DNA of 64,000 nt from Pseudonocardia alni (lineage in GTDB: Bacteria > Actinomycetota > Actinomycetes > Mycobacteriales > Pseudonocardiaceae), in contig NZ_PHUJ01000003.1 of NCBI RefSeq assembly GCF_002813375.1, positions 868,001 to 932,000 on the forward strand. The letters are read 5' to 3'. Under the pieces are notes generated by a model. That model was not told the DNA's origin, searched no databases, and saw nothing but the letters and a program-made list of their open reading frames with translations. Numbering within the stretch: position 1 is the stretch's first letter; each line of letters begins with the position of its first letter. The position numbers were made by a program, and so were the translations under genes. Below are positions 15,500 through 24,154 of the stretch, one piece after another.

Positions 15500-16618
15500 A
15501 TGTTCGTGGAGACCGGGCAGGACCGGCGGCTCGAGCACGTCCCCACCCACCCGGACTGGGTCGCGGAGATCCGCGGCCGGGTCCGGGCCCACGTCGACGA
15601 GACCGTGCGGCTCCGGTGCGCCGAGCACGTGCACTCGATGCGCGGTGCGGACTTCGTCGCCGGGGTCCTGAGCGACTTCGTCGGCCGAGGCAAGTACCTG
15701 CGGTCGATGTTCGGCTACCTGGGCTGGCGGGCCGCGGCCCCGGACTCCCCCGCCGCGCTGGCGGCCGTGTCCGGGCTGGAGCTGCTGCACGCCTTCGCCC
15801 TGCTCCAGGACGACGTCATGGACCGTTCGCAGTTGCGCCGCGGCCGGCCGACGGTGCACGTCCAGCTCGCCTCCTGGCACCGCGGCCAGGGCATGTCCGG
15901 CTGCCCGGACCGGTTCGGCGAGTCCGGCGCGGTGCTGCTGGGCGACCTGTGCCTGGTGTGGGCCGAGCAGGCGATGCGGGAGAGCGGGCTGCCGCGTGCG
16001 GTGCTCGACCGCGGCTGGCCGCGCTACGACGAGATGCGCTCGGAGCTGGCCGTCGGGCAGTTCGCCGACCTGCTCAACGAGGCCCGCCGCGTCCCCACCC
16101 TCGACGAGGTGATGGACGTGCTGCGCCGCAAGTCCGGCAACTACACCGTCCGGCGCCCGCTGGAGCTCGGCGCCGCGATGGCCGGGGCCGCACCGGAGCT
16201 GCTCGCGGCACTCGGCGACTACGGGACGATGGTCGGCGAGGCCTTCCAGATGCGCGACGACGTGCTGGGCGTGTTCGGTAGCGACGCCACCGGCAAGTCC
16301 GCGGGCGACGACCTGGCCGAGCGCAAGGCCACCAGCCTGGTCGTGCTGGCCCGCGAGGTCGCCGGACCGGCCACCCGGGGCGCCCTCGACGCGCTGCTGC
16401 ACGGCTCCGACGAGGCCGACGGCCCGGTCGACGTCGCCGCGGCGCGGGTGGCGATCGAGTCGACCGGGGCCCGCCGCCGCATCGAGGAGCTCATCGCCAC
16501 CCGGGTGCAGGGTGCGCTGCGGCTGGTCGACGGCGCGGTCGCCGACGGGGTGCTCGGCGACGACGTCGCCGCGGTGCTGCGCGCGATGGCCGTGCGCTGC
16601 GCCGACCGGGTCTCCTGA
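15500..16618 (+). CDS. Polyprenyl/geranylgeranyl diphosphate synthase
   Basis: 372-residue trans-isoprenyl diphosphate synthase. The first aspartate-rich motif is LLQDDVMDRS (Asp104, 105 and 108); the second is RDDVLGVFG followed by GKSAGDD; GKYLRSMFGYLGW replaces the GGKR-type substrate clamp. Enzymes of this length in actinobacteria make C20 (GGPP) or longer chains. The methyltransferase and CrtU-like genes downstream suggest GGPP for carotenoids (CrtE role), although a chain for quinones or other terpenes remains possible. It is the first gene of the cluster. Confidence 0.85.
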   Translation: MFVETGQDRRLEHVPTHPDWVAEIRGRVRAHVDETVRLRCAEHVHSMRGADFVAGVLSDFVGRGKYLRSMFGYLGWRAAAPDSPAALAAVSGLELLHAFALLQDDVMDRSQLRRGRPTVHVQLASWHRGQGMSGCPDRFGESGAVLLGDLCLVWAEQAMRESGLPRAVLDRGWPRYDEMRSELAVGQFADLLNEARRVPTLDEVMDVLRRKSGNYTVRRPLELGAAMAGAAPELLAALGDYGTMVGEAFQMRDDVLGVFGSDATGKSAGDDLAERKATSLVVLAREVAGPATRGALDALLHGSDEADGPVDVAAARVAIESTGARRRIEELIATRVQGALRLVDGAVADGVLGDDVAAVLRAMAVRCADRVS

Positions 16619-16690
16619 CCGGGGAAGCCCCCGCGAGTGACTGCGGTGCAACAGGATACGACCCGACGCGCCGTGCGACGCCGGCGGTCC

Positions 16691-16696
16691 TAGGCT
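16691..16696 (+). promoter_or_regulatory. -10 element of methyltransferase gene (leaderless)
   Basis: TAGGCT lies 7 nt before the ATG at 16704, identical to the element before the LysR gene at 2245. It gives the methyltransferase-crtU-Rieske set a promoter of its own after the prenyl synthase. Confidence 0.5.
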
Positions 16697-16703
16697 CGCG
16701 GAC

Positions 16704-17462
16704 ATGGTCGACCGTTCCCCGTCCCGTCCCACCCGCCCCGGAACCGTCGGCCGTGCGGGCCTGCCCCGCGAGCAGGTCCCGTCGCACTTCGACGACGGCG
16801 CGGCCGACTACGACCGCCTGGTCGGGATGAACCCCGGCTACCACGACCACCTGCGCGCGTCCGCGGCCCGGATGCGGCTCCCCCGTGACGGCGCCGGGCT
16901 GCGCCTGCTCGACGCGGGCTGCGGCACCGGGGCCTCCACCGCGGCGCTGCTCGGGGTCGCCCCGCGCGCCGAGATCGTCGCCGTCGACGCCTCGGCCGGG
17001 ATGCTCGAGCGCGCCCGCACCAAGCCGTGGCCGGCGTCGGTGCGGTTCGTGCACTCCACGGCCGAGACCCTCGCCGAGAACGGGGTCGAGGGACCGTTCG
17101 ACGGGATCCTCGCCGCCTACCTGCTGCGAAACCTCGACGACCCGGACGCCCAGCTGCGCCGCTTCCACGACCTGCTGCGCCCGGGCGGGGTGCTCGCACT
17201 GCACGAGTACTCGGTCGCCGACTCCCCCCGCGCCCGGCTGTCCTGGCACGCGGTCTGCTGGGGGATCATCGTGCCGCTCGGCCGGATGACGACCGGCGAG
17301 ACCGCGCTGTACCGGCACCTGTGGCGCAGCGTGAACACCTTCGACGGCATCGGCCGCCTGCGCGACCGGGTGCGCGCCGCCGGGTTCGACGCCGTGCACT
17401 CCGAGACCATGACCGGCTGGCAGAACGGCGTCGTGCACACCGTGCTCGGGACGCGGTCGTGA
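16704..17462 (+). CDS. Class I SAM-dependent methyltransferase (CrtT/UbiE-like)
   Basis: 252-residue methyltransferase. Motif I LLDAGCGTGAST (about residues 68-79) binds S-adenosylmethionine; EIVAVDASAGML follows as motif II, and LLRPGGVLALHEYSV as the post-motif region. GMTTGETALYRHLWRSVNTFDG near the end is typical of the UbiE/MenG-like carotenoid-associated methyltransferases. It overlaps the CrtU-like gene by 4 nt (GTGA). In Streptomyces a similar methyltransferase (CrtT) is encoded next to crtU; the target here is inferred, not known. Confidence 0.8.
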   Translation: MVDRSPSRPTRPGTVGRAGLPREQVPSHFDDGAADYDRLVGMNPGYHDHLRASAARMRLPRDGAGLRLLDAGCGTGASTAALLGVAPRAEIVAVDASAGMLERARTKPWPASVRFVHSTAETLAENGVEGPFDGILAAYLLRNLDDPDAQLRRFHDLLRPGGVLALHEYSVADSPRARLSWHAVCWGIIVPLGRMTTGETALYRHLWRSVNTFDGIGRLRDRVRAAGFDAVHSETMTGWQNGVVHTVLGTRS

Positions 17463-19060
17463 CCGCCCGCCCGACCGACGCGCGCCGCGTCCGCCACGAG
17501 CCCGCCGGTGGCCTCGGCGACGCCGGGCAGCTGGGGCGGCGGCCGCGGGCGGTCGTCGTCGGGGGCGGGATCGCCGGGTTGGCCGCGGCGACCGGGCTGG
17601 CCGAGCGCGGCGTCGCCGTCGAGGTGCTGGAGCGCGAGCCCTACCTGGGCGGCCGGGTCGGTGGCTGGTCGGAGACGCTGCCCGACGGCACGCCGGTGTC
17701 GATGAGCCGCGGCTTCCACGCGTTCTTCCGGCAGTACTACAACCTGCGCGCGCTGTTGCGCCGCGGCGACCCCGGGCTGGAGCGGCTGGTGCCGCTGGAG
17801 GACTACCCGCTCGTCGACGCCCAGGGCCGCCGGGACACCTTCCGCGGGTTGCCGCGCACACCCCCGTGGAACGCCGTGCTGTTCGCGCTGCGCAGCCCCA
17901 CGTTCCGCCCGTCGGACCTGTTGCGGCTCGACGCCCGCGCCGCCGCGCCGCTGGCCGCGGTCAGCGTGCCCGGCATCTACGAGGCGATCGACCACGTCGA
18001 CGCGCAGAGCTTCGTCGAGTCGATCAACTTCCCGCCCGCGGCCCGGCACCTGGCCTTCGAGGTGTTCTCCCGCAGCTTCTTCGCGCCGCCCTCGACGATG
18101 TCGGCCGCCGAGCTCGCGACGATGTTCCACATCTATTTCCTCGGCTCCTCCGAGGGCCTGATGTTCGACGTGCCCGACGCGGGCTTCGACACCGCGCTGT
18201 GGGAGCCGCTGCGTCACTACCTGACCACCCGCGGTGTCACGTTCCGGACCGGGGTCACGGTGTCCTCACTGGAGCGAGGGGGGTCCGTCGACGGTGGACG
18301 GTTCCACGTGAATCATTCCGCCGGCGGTACCGCAGCCGACGCCGTGGTCCTCGCGACCGACGTGCGCGGGCTGCGCTCGGTCGTCGCCGCGTCCTCCGAC
18401 CTCGGCGAGCAGGTCTCCACCGTCGACGGGCCCGGCGCGCTGGACCGCTGGCGCGCCGACGTCGCCGCGCTCGGCAGCGCGCCACCGTTCCTGGTGCAGC
18501 GGCTGTGGCTCGACACCCCGGTCGACGCGTCCCGGCCGCCGTTCCTGGGCACCGGCGGGCTCGACCCGCTCGACAACATCTCCGTGCTCGACCGCTACGA
18601 GCACGACGCGGCCGGCTGGGCCGCCCGCCACGGCGGTTCGGTGGTGGAGCTGCACGCCTACTCGGCGGCCCCGCCGCCCGGCGTCGACGACGACGCCTGG
18701 ACCGCCGGGCTGCGCGAGCGCTGCGTCGCGCGACTGCACGAGCTCTACCCGGAGACCGCGCGGGCCCGCGCGGTCGGCGAGCTCGTCCAGTGGCGCGAGG
18801 ACTGCCCGATGTTCGGCGTCGGCGACTTCGCGCGGCGGCCCACCGTCGCCACCCCCGTCGACGGCCTGGTGCTGGCCGGCGACGGCATCCGGATCGACCT
18901 GCCGGTCGCGCTCATGGAGCGCGCCGCGAGCACCGGCTGGCAGGCGGCGAACCGGCTGCTTGCCGGCTGGGGCCTGGCCGGCCACCCGCTCGAGACCGTC
19001 CCCACCAGCGGCCGCCTCGGTCCGCTGCGGCGCGCCGCCGAGTACGCGATGCGCACCTGA
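17459..19060 (+). CDS. crtU: CrtU-like carotenoid desaturase/methyltransferase-type FAD enzyme
   Basis: 533-residue FAD-dependent protein of the phytoene-desaturase superfamily. The dinucleotide motif GGGIAG is at residues 35-40 with the acidic end of strand 2 in EVLEREPYLGGRVGG. The segments MSRGFHAFFRQYYNLR and ATMFHIYFLGSSEGL, and the C-terminal LVLAGDGIRIDLPVALMERA, are those I associate with CrtU, which converts beta-ionone rings of beta-carotene to aromatic rings (isorenieratene). The start GTG 17459 overlaps the methyltransferase stop. An additional FAD motif inside the middle is absent, as in CrtU. No lycopene cyclase or phytoene synthase is present in the window, so its carotene substrate must come from elsewhere. 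Confidence 0.8.
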   Translation: MTARPTDARRVRHEPAGGLGDAGQLGRRPRAVVVGGGIAGLAAATGLAERGVAVEVLEREPYLGGRVGGWSETLPDGTPVSMSRGFHAFFRQYYNLRALLRRGDPGLERLVPLEDYPLVDAQGRRDTFRGLPRTPPWNAVLFALRSPTFRPSDLLRLDARAAAPLAAVSVPGIYEAIDHVDAQSFVESINFPPAARHLAFEVFSRSFFAPPSTMSAAELATMFHIYFLGSSEGLMFDVPDAGFDTALWEPLRHYLTTRGVTFRTGVTVSSLERGGSVDGGRFHVNHSAGGTAADAVVLATDVRGLRSVVAASSDLGEQVSTVDGPGALDRWRADVAALGSAPPFLVQRLWLDTPVDASRPPFLGTGGLDPLDNISVLDRYEHDAAGWAARHGGSVVELHAYSAAPPPGVDDDAWTAGLRERCVARLHELYPETARARAVGELVQWREDCPMFGVGDFARRPTVATPVDGLVLAGDGIRIDLPVALMERAASTGWQAANRLLAGWGLAGHPLETVPTSGRLGPLRRAAEYAMRT

Positions 19061-19083
19061 CACCCGTCGAAGGACACCACGTC

Positions 19084-20091
19084 ATGACCCTGCTCTCCCG
19101 TCTCACCGCGAACTGGCCGTCCCACTGGCCGCTGCAACCGCTGCCGTCCCAGAAGTGGGCGGCGCAGAAGCCGACCTACGCCGGCGCGGACCCGAAGCTG
19201 ATCTCGGCCGCGCTGGAGCGGGCGCAGGCGCGCCCGTCGGGGAACTGGTTCGTGGTCGCCGCGAGCCGGGAGATCCGCGGCGACCGGCCGCTCGGCGTGC
19301 GCATCGGCGGGGTCGAGCTCGTCGCGTGGCGGGAGGAGGACGGGACGGTGCGCGTGGGTCCCGGCGCCTGCCCGCACCTCGGTGCGCCGATGGCTCTGGC
19401 GGCAGTCGACTGCGGCGAGCTGGTGTGCCGCTGGCACGGGCTGCGCCTGGGCGCCCGGTCCGGCCCCGGCTGGGCGGTGCACCCCGTCCACGACGACGGG
19501 GTGCTCGTCTGGGCGCGGCTCGACGACGTCGGCGGTGAGGAGCCGACCGACGCCCCGGTCGTCCCGGCCCGCCCGGCCGGCGCGGTCCTCGACGCCGTGA
19601 CCACCCTGGTCGGGGTGTGCGAGCCCGAGGACATCGTCGCCAACCGGCTCGACCCGTGGCACGGCGCCTGGTTCCACCCGTACTCGTTCCAGAAGCTGAC
19701 GGTGGACTCCGCGCCCGCCGTCACCGACGTCGACGAGTCCGACGACCGCTTCCTGGTCACCGTCACCTTCAAGGTCGGTCCGGGGCTCGGCGTCCCGGTG
19801 CGGGCGGAGTTCGTGTGCCCGGAGCCGCGGACGGTGGTGATGCGCATCGTCTCCGGCGAGGGCGTCGGCTCGGTCGTCGAGACCCACGCGACCCCGCGCG
19901 GCACCGACCGCGACGGGCGGCCCCGGACCGCGGTGATCGAGGCCGTCGTCGCCGGGTCGGACCGGCCCGGGTTCTCCGTGGCCTCGAAGCTCGCCCCGGC
20001 GATCCGCCCGGCGATGGCCGCGGCCGCCACCCGGCTGTGGCGCGACGACCTCGACTACGCCGAGCGCCGCTACGCGCTGCGCGCCCGGTAG
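19084..20091 (+). CDS. Rieske [2Fe-2S] protein with DUF5914-like C-terminal domain
   Basis: 335-residue protein. The Rieske cluster motifs are C-P-H in PGACPHLGAP (about residues 97-102) and C-x-x-H in LVCRWHGLRLG (about 116-122). The C-terminal two thirds (LDPWHGAWFHPYSF onwards) match the DUF5914 type found next to carotenoid genes; it lacks the full mononuclear-iron triad I can recognise in ring hydroxylases. The gene lies 23 bp after the CrtU-like gene and could hydroxylate or otherwise modify the aromatic carotenoid ring; that is inference. Its last 22 bp overlap an MFS remnant on the other strand. Confidence 0.75.
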   Translation: MTLLSRLTANWPSHWPLQPLPSQKWAAQKPTYAGADPKLISAALERAQARPSGNWFVVAASREIRGDRPLGVRIGGVELVAWREEDGTVRVGPGACPHLGAPMALAAVDCGELVCRWHGLRLGARSGPGWAVHPVHDDGVLVWARLDDVGGEEPTDAPVVPARPAGAVLDAVTTLVGVCEPEDIVANRLDPWHGAWFHPYSFQKLTVDSAPAVTDVDESDDRFLVTVTFKVGPGLGVPVRAEFVCPEPRTVVMRIVSGEGVGSVVETHATPRGTDRDGRPRTAVIEAVVAGSDRPGFSVASKLAPAIRPAMAAAATRLWRDDLDYAERRYALRAR

Positions 20092-20306
20092 GACCGTCGG
20101 CGCTGGGCGAAGCGGCGCCGGGCCACGGTGCCGGCCGGCACCGAGACGACCGCCACCGACACCATCAAGTACGCCGGTGAGACCGGCGACCCCGTCGTCT
20201 CGAGCAGGGTCGTGAACACAAGCGGTGCGGTGCCGCCGAACAGCAGGACGCCGACGTTGTAGGCGATCGACCTCCCGGCGGCGTGCAGCTCGTCGCGCAC
20301 GGCCAC
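20070..20306 (-). pseudogene. C-terminal remnant of an MFS (ProP/MHS-type) transporter
   Basis: 78 codons from a GTG, covering only the end of a major facilitator: ELHAAGRSIAYNVGVLLFGG and TAPLVFTTLLE match the segment of MHS/ProP-like transporters that forms the last two or three helices, followed by an Arg-rich tail. The other nine or so helices are missing and no continuation was found upstream (20307-20560). It overlaps the 3' end of the Rieske gene. It is best seen as a deletion remnant. Confidence 0.7.
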
Positions 20307-20425
20307 CAGTGCTCACGGTGTCGGTCACGGCGGCGCTCAGAACGCACCCGCCGTCCGGGGCATCGTGGCGGGTGGAGCAGGGCCGGCGCGGTGGATCGGG
20401 GCCACCGGAGACGGGGCTGGACGTT

Positions 20426-20493
20426 CATGATCAGTTTCTCGGAAGGGATCGGTGCCACGTACGGCACCGATCCCTTCCCGGACGACGATCATG
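20426..20493. repeat. Large imperfect palindrome with perfect 16-bp inner stem
   Basis: GGAAGGGATCGGTGCC (20441-20456) and its exact inverse at 20463-20478 enclose a 6-nt loop; an outer CATGATC/GATCATG pair (20426-20432, 20487-20493) extends the structure. It lies downstream of the araC gene, which ends at 20561 on the minus strand, and after the Rieske operon, so it may serve as a bidirectional terminator. The paired outer arms also resemble a small palindromic insertion. Confidence 0.6.
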
Positions 20494-20560
20494 GGTCCCG
20501 CCCACCCTGGAGCGTCCACGCAACGCGCAGCCGGTCGCGGACGCGGGGCCGGCGGAGTCG

Positions 20561-21592
20561 TCAGGCCACCGGCAGCCCGGCCGGTCCGGCCTTGCGCAGC
20601 TCCCGCGGAGGCGTCCCGAACCAGCGCCTCGACGCACGGGACAGCGCCGACTGCTCCGCCAGCCCGATCATCGCCGCGACCTGGGTGAACGGCAGGTCGG
20701 TCCGCAGGATCAGGCGCTCGGCGGTGTCCCGGCGGGCGTCGTCGACGACCTGCTCGAACGTCGTCCCCTCCACCGCGAGGTGACGCTGCAGGGTGCGGGG
20801 GTGCACCCGCAGCAGCCGGGCGACGGAGCCGATCCGCACCGGCCCCGACGCCAGCGACCGGTCGACGGCCGCCCGTACCCGGTCGGTGACGGTGCGCCCG
20901 GGCCGGTCGAAGTGGGTCTCCAGGTACTCGATGGCGATGGCGCGCACGGTCTCGTCGCCGCCGGCCAGCGGGCGTCGCACGAGGTCGGCGGGCACCCGCA
21001 GCACGGCGGCGGGCCGGTCGAAGCGGACCTCGGCGCCGAAGAACCCCCGGAAGCGGTCGGCGTCGGCGGGAGCGGTGTGCGGCAGGTGCACCGACCGCAG
21101 CCCGTAGAGCCCGCCCGACAGCAGCCCGACGATCCGGTGCAGCACCCCCACGCCCAGGTCGGCGACCTGCGGCGGGAGCGGGTCGGTGCTGCCGTACTCC
21201 AGCCCGGTCACCCCGGCGACGCCCTCCGGGTCGGCGACGGCGCCGATCGTCAGCGCCGGGCTGTGCACGTAGAGGTAGCGCGAGGCGCAGTCGAGCGCGT
21301 CGCCGAGGGTCGCCGAGTTCTGGACGGCGACGGCGAGCGGCCCGAGGATCTCCGGGCCCTGCCGCTGCGCGAGGCGCAGGCCCAGGTCGCCGCACCCGAG
21401 CTCGGCGGCCGCGGTCTCCAGCACCCGGGCCACCGACCGGGTCGGGACCAGCGCGTCCGGGTCGGTCCCCTCGACGGCGTCGATCGGGATGCGGAACCGT
21501 GCGAACAGCGCCGCTCCGTCGCCGCCCAGCTCGCCGACCAGCGCGACGAGCCCCCGCAACGCCCTCGCCCGGGTGAGTGATCCGGTGCCCAT
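20561..21592 (-). CDS. AraC-family regulator, VirS-like
   Basis: 343-residue AraC/XylS regulator with the arabinose-binding-type N-terminal domain (about residues 15-200; LGLRLAQRQGPEILGPLAVAV is typical) and two helix-turn-helix motifs at the end (SVARLLRVHPRTLQRHLA and TQVAAMIGLAEQSALSRASR, followed by RWFGTPPRELRK). The ATG at 21592 is preferred; the frame runs on upstream without family match. It is divergent from a flavin monooxygenase-SDR-hydrolase operon, the layout of virS-mymA in Mycobacterium tuberculosis, so activation of that operon is likely. A -35/-10 pair lies in the intergenic palindrome. Confidence 0.85.
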   Translation of the reverse strand: MGTGSLTRARALRGLVALVGELGGDGAALFARFRIPIDAVEGTDPDALVPTRSVARVLETAAAELGCGDLGLRLAQRQGPEILGPLAVAVQNSATLGDALDCASRYLYVHSPALTIGAVADPEGVAGVTGLEYGSTDPLPPQVADLGVGVLHRIVGLLSGGLYGLRSVHLPHTAPADADRFRGFFGAEVRFDRPAAVLRVPADLVRRPLAGGDETVRAIAIEYLETHFDRPGRTVTDRVRAAVDRSLASGPVRIGSVARLLRVHPRTLQRHLAVEGTTFEQVVDDARRDTAERLILRTDLPFTQVAAMIGLAEQSALSRASRRWFGTPPRELRKAGPAGLPVA

Positions 21593-21600
21593 GTCGTACG

Positions 21601-21633
21601 AGGGTAAGTTGTTGTCGCGCCAGGTCAAGTTAC
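21601..21633. promoter_or_regulatory. araC promoter overlapping an inverted repeat (candidate regulator site)
   Basis: On the minus strand TTGACC (21623-21628) and TACCCT (21601-21606) are spaced by 16 bp; TACCCT is 8 nt from the araC ATG. The promoter is overlapped by the inverted repeat GTAAGTTG (21604-21611) and CAAGTTAC (21626-21633), seven of eight positions paired. The repeat is placed to repress araC and to activate the divergent monooxygenase gene. Confidence 0.5.
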
Positions 21634-21710
21634 TCCGGGTAGGTTTGGGGCAGACTGGATCTCGGTCGACAGAGGTAGTCAGCGCGGACGCGCCCGATGA
21701 GGAGGACCAC

Positions 21711-23294
21711 ATGACGCAGGCCGGCACGACGCCCGCTCCGGACAGCACCGCCGTCGAGCACCGCGACGTGATCATCGTCGGGGCCGGGCTCTCCGGCATC
21801 GGCGCCGCGGCCCGGCTGCACCAGGAGCTGCCCGGCAAGGACTACGCGATCCTCGAGGGCCGCGAGAACATCGGCGGCACCTGGGACCTGTTCCGCTACC
21901 CGGGCATCCGCTCGGACTCGGACATGTTCACCCTGGCCTACCCGTTCCGGCCGTGGCGCGAGCCGAAGTCGATCGCCGACGGCGCCGACATCCGCCGCTA
22001 CATCACCGAGACCGCCCGCGAGTACGGCGTGACCGAGCGGATCCGCTTCGGCACGAAGGTCGTCGGCGCCTCGTGGGACTCGGCCACCGCGCGCTGGACG
22101 GTGGACACCACCACCGCGCAGGGCCCGAAGCGCTACACCTGCTCGTTCCTGTTCATGTGCTCGGGCTACTACGACTACGACAAGGGCTTCCAGCCGGAGT
22201 TCCCGGGCCGGGAGGACTTCGCCGGCACCTGGGTGCACCCGCAGTTCTGGCCGGAGGACCTCGACTACACCGGCAAGAAGGTCGTCGTCATCGGGTCCGG
22301 CGCCACCGCCGTCACGCTGATCCCCTCGCTGGCCGCGAAGGCCGGGCACGTCACGATGCTGCAGCGCTCGCCGTCGTACCTCACGGTGCTGCCCAGCAAG
22401 GACCCGGTCGCCGACCAGCTGCGCCGCTTCCTGCCCGCGAAGGTCGCGCACGCCATCCTGCGGCTGCAGTACGTGACGCTGACCCAGGCGTTCTACCAGC
22501 TCGCCCGGCGCCGCCCGGAGCGTGTGAAGAAGGTGCTGCGCGGCCTCGCGCTGAAGTTCCTCAAGGACGAATCCTACGTGGACAAGCACTTCACCCCGAG
22601 CTACGACCCGTGGGACCAGCGCCTGTGCGTCATCCCGGAGGGCGACTTCTACAAGTCGATCAACCGGGGTGACGCCTCGGTCGTCACCGACCACATCGAG
22701 CGGATCACCGAGAAGGGCATCCGGCTGCGGTCGGGCGAGGAGCTGGAGGCCGACGTGATCGTCTCGGCGACCGGCCTGTCGCTGAGCCCGCTGGGCGGCA
22801 TCACGATCCACGTCGACGGCGAGCAGGTCGACATCGGCAAGACCGTCACCTACCGCGGCCTGATGCTGTCGGGCCTGCCGAACCTGGCGTTCTGCATCGG
22901 CTACATCAACGCGTCCTGGACGCTGCGCGCCGACCTCGTCGCCCGCTACGTGCCCAAGCTGCTCGCGCTGATGGACCGCGAGCGGATCGCCGTCGCCACG
23001 CCGGCGCCGACCGTGTCCCCGGACCGGCCACTGCTCGACATCGAGTCGAACTACGTGAAGCGCTCGGAGCACCTGTTCCCGCGCCAGGGCCGCAAGGACC
23101 CGTGGCGGCTGCACCAGAACTTCTTCCTCGACGCCGTCGGGCTCGGCCGCGCCGACCTCAAGCGGGACATGATCCTCACCCCCGCCTCGGCGCTCGGTGC
23201 CCGCGACGCCCGCGTCCCCACCCCGACCGCGTCGGGCATCGCCGCGGACACCGTCGCCGGCCCGGCGGCCGCACAGCAGGAGGTGGCCTCCTGA
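21711..23294 (+). CDS. Flavin-containing (Baeyer-Villiger-type) monooxygenase, MymA/EthA-like
   Basis: 527-residue class B flavoprotein monooxygenase. FAD motif GAGLSG at residues 24-29, then GGTWDLFRYPGIRSDSDM, a segment shared with EthA/MymA; NADPH motif GSGATAV near residue 190; and SATGLSLSPLGG near 350. The ATG at 21711 has AGGAGG seven bases upstream. Enzymes of this group oxidise ketones or sulfur and can activate thioamides. It is the first gene of a three-gene chain with overlaps, beside a VirS-like regulator. In mycobacteria the corresponding operon changes cell-envelope lipids under acid stress; the same role here is inferred. Confidence 0.88.
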   Translation: MTQAGTTPAPDSTAVEHRDVIIVGAGLSGIGAAARLHQELPGKDYAILEGRENIGGTWDLFRYPGIRSDSDMFTLAYPFRPWREPKSIADGADIRRYITETAREYGVTERIRFGTKVVGASWDSATARWTVDTTTAQGPKRYTCSFLFMCSGYYDYDKGFQPEFPGREDFAGTWVHPQFWPEDLDYTGKKVVVIGSGATAVTLIPSLAAKAGHVTMLQRSPSYLTVLPSKDPVADQLRRFLPAKVAHAILRLQYVTLTQAFYQLARRRPERVKKVLRGLALKFLKDESYVDKHFTPSYDPWDQRLCVIPEGDFYKSINRGDASVVTDHIERITEKGIRLRSGEELEADVIVSATGLSLSPLGGITIHVDGEQVDIGKTVTYRGLMLSGLPNLAFCIGYINASWTLRADLVARYVPKLLALMDRERIAVATPAPTVSPDRPLLDIESNYVKRSEHLFPRQGRKDPWRLHQNFFLDAVGLGRADLKRDMILTPASALGARDARVPTPTASGIAADTVAGPAAAQQEVAS

Positions 23295-24154
23295 TGGCCC
23301 GCTCACCGTTCCGCTTCGCCGAGGGCACCGCCGTCGTCACCGGTGCCGCCGGTGGCATGGGCGAGCACGTCGCCCGCCTGCTCGCCGAGCGCGGCAGCGA
23401 CCTCGTGCTCGTCGACCGCGACGGCGACCGGCTCGACACCGTCGCGTCGGCGATCCGCGCGAAGCGCCCCGGCCTGTCGGTGACCACCGAGACCGTCGAC
23501 CTGGCCGACCGCGACGCCGTCGACGCGCTGTCGGCCCGGATCCTCGCCGGCCACCCGGAGATCAGGCTGCTGGTCAACAACGCCGGCGTCGCGCTCGGCG
23601 GGGACTTCGCCCGGCTGACCCTCGACGAGTTCGACTGGGTCATGGACGTCAACTTCCGCGCCCCGGTGCGGCTGACCCACGCCCTGCTGCCCGCGCTGAC
23701 CGCACGGCCCGGCGCGCACGTGGTCAACGTGTCCAGCCTGTTCGGGCTGATCGCCCCGCCCGGGCAGTCGGCGTACTCGTCGTCGAAGTTCGCGATCCGC
23801 GGCTTCTCCGAGGCGCTGCGCGCCGAGCTCGCCCAGGTCGGCGCCACCGTCACCACGGTGCACCCGGGCGGCATCAGGACCGGGATCGCCGCGGGCGCCC
23901 GGGTCGGGGTCAACATCCCGGCCGAGGAGGCCGAGCGCGGCAAGAAGGACTTCGAGAAGCTGCTGACCTTCCCCGCGGAGAAGGCCGCCGAGCTGATCGT
24001 CGACGCGATCGCGAAGCGCCGGCCGCGGCTGCTCATCGGGATCAGCGCGAAGGTCCCGGACCTGCTGGCCCGGCTCGCCCCGGCGAACAGCATCCGGATC
24101 TTCGCGAAGCTGGTGGGCGCCTCGGGGAACGCGAAGGCGGCGCGCACGCGATGA
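23294..24154 (+). CDS. Short-chain dehydrogenase/reductase
   Basis: 286-residue classical SDR. The cofactor motif TGAAGGMGEH is near residue 16, NNAGVAL near 95, the catalytic serine in VNVSSLFG and the Tyr-x-x-x-Lys in YSSSKFAIRG near 160. PGGIRTGIA follows. It begins inside the stop of the monooxygenase gene (TGATG) and ends in an ATGA overlap with the hydrolase, so the three are one operon. In the mymA operon of mycobacteria an SDR is likewise next to the monooxygenase. The substrate is unknown; long-chain alcohols or ketones are likely. Confidence 0.88.
   Translation: MARSPFRFAEGTAVVTGAAGGMGEHVARLLAERGSDLVLVDRDGDRLDTVASAIRAKRPGLSVTTETVDLADRDAVDALSARILAGHPEIRLLVNNAGVALGGDFARLTLDEFDWVMDVNFRAPVRLTHALLPALTARPGAHVVNVSSLFGLIAPPGQSAYSSSKFAIRGFSEALRAELAQVGATVTTVHPGGIRTGIAAGARVGVNIPAEEAERGKKDFEKLLTFPAEKAAELIVDAIAKRRPRLLIGISAKVPDLLARLAPANSIRIFAKLVGASGNAKAARTR

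Noticed and set aside
20426..20493. Insertion sequence or MITE
   Set aside because: No target-site duplication, transposase or second copy in the window was found; kept only as a palindrome.
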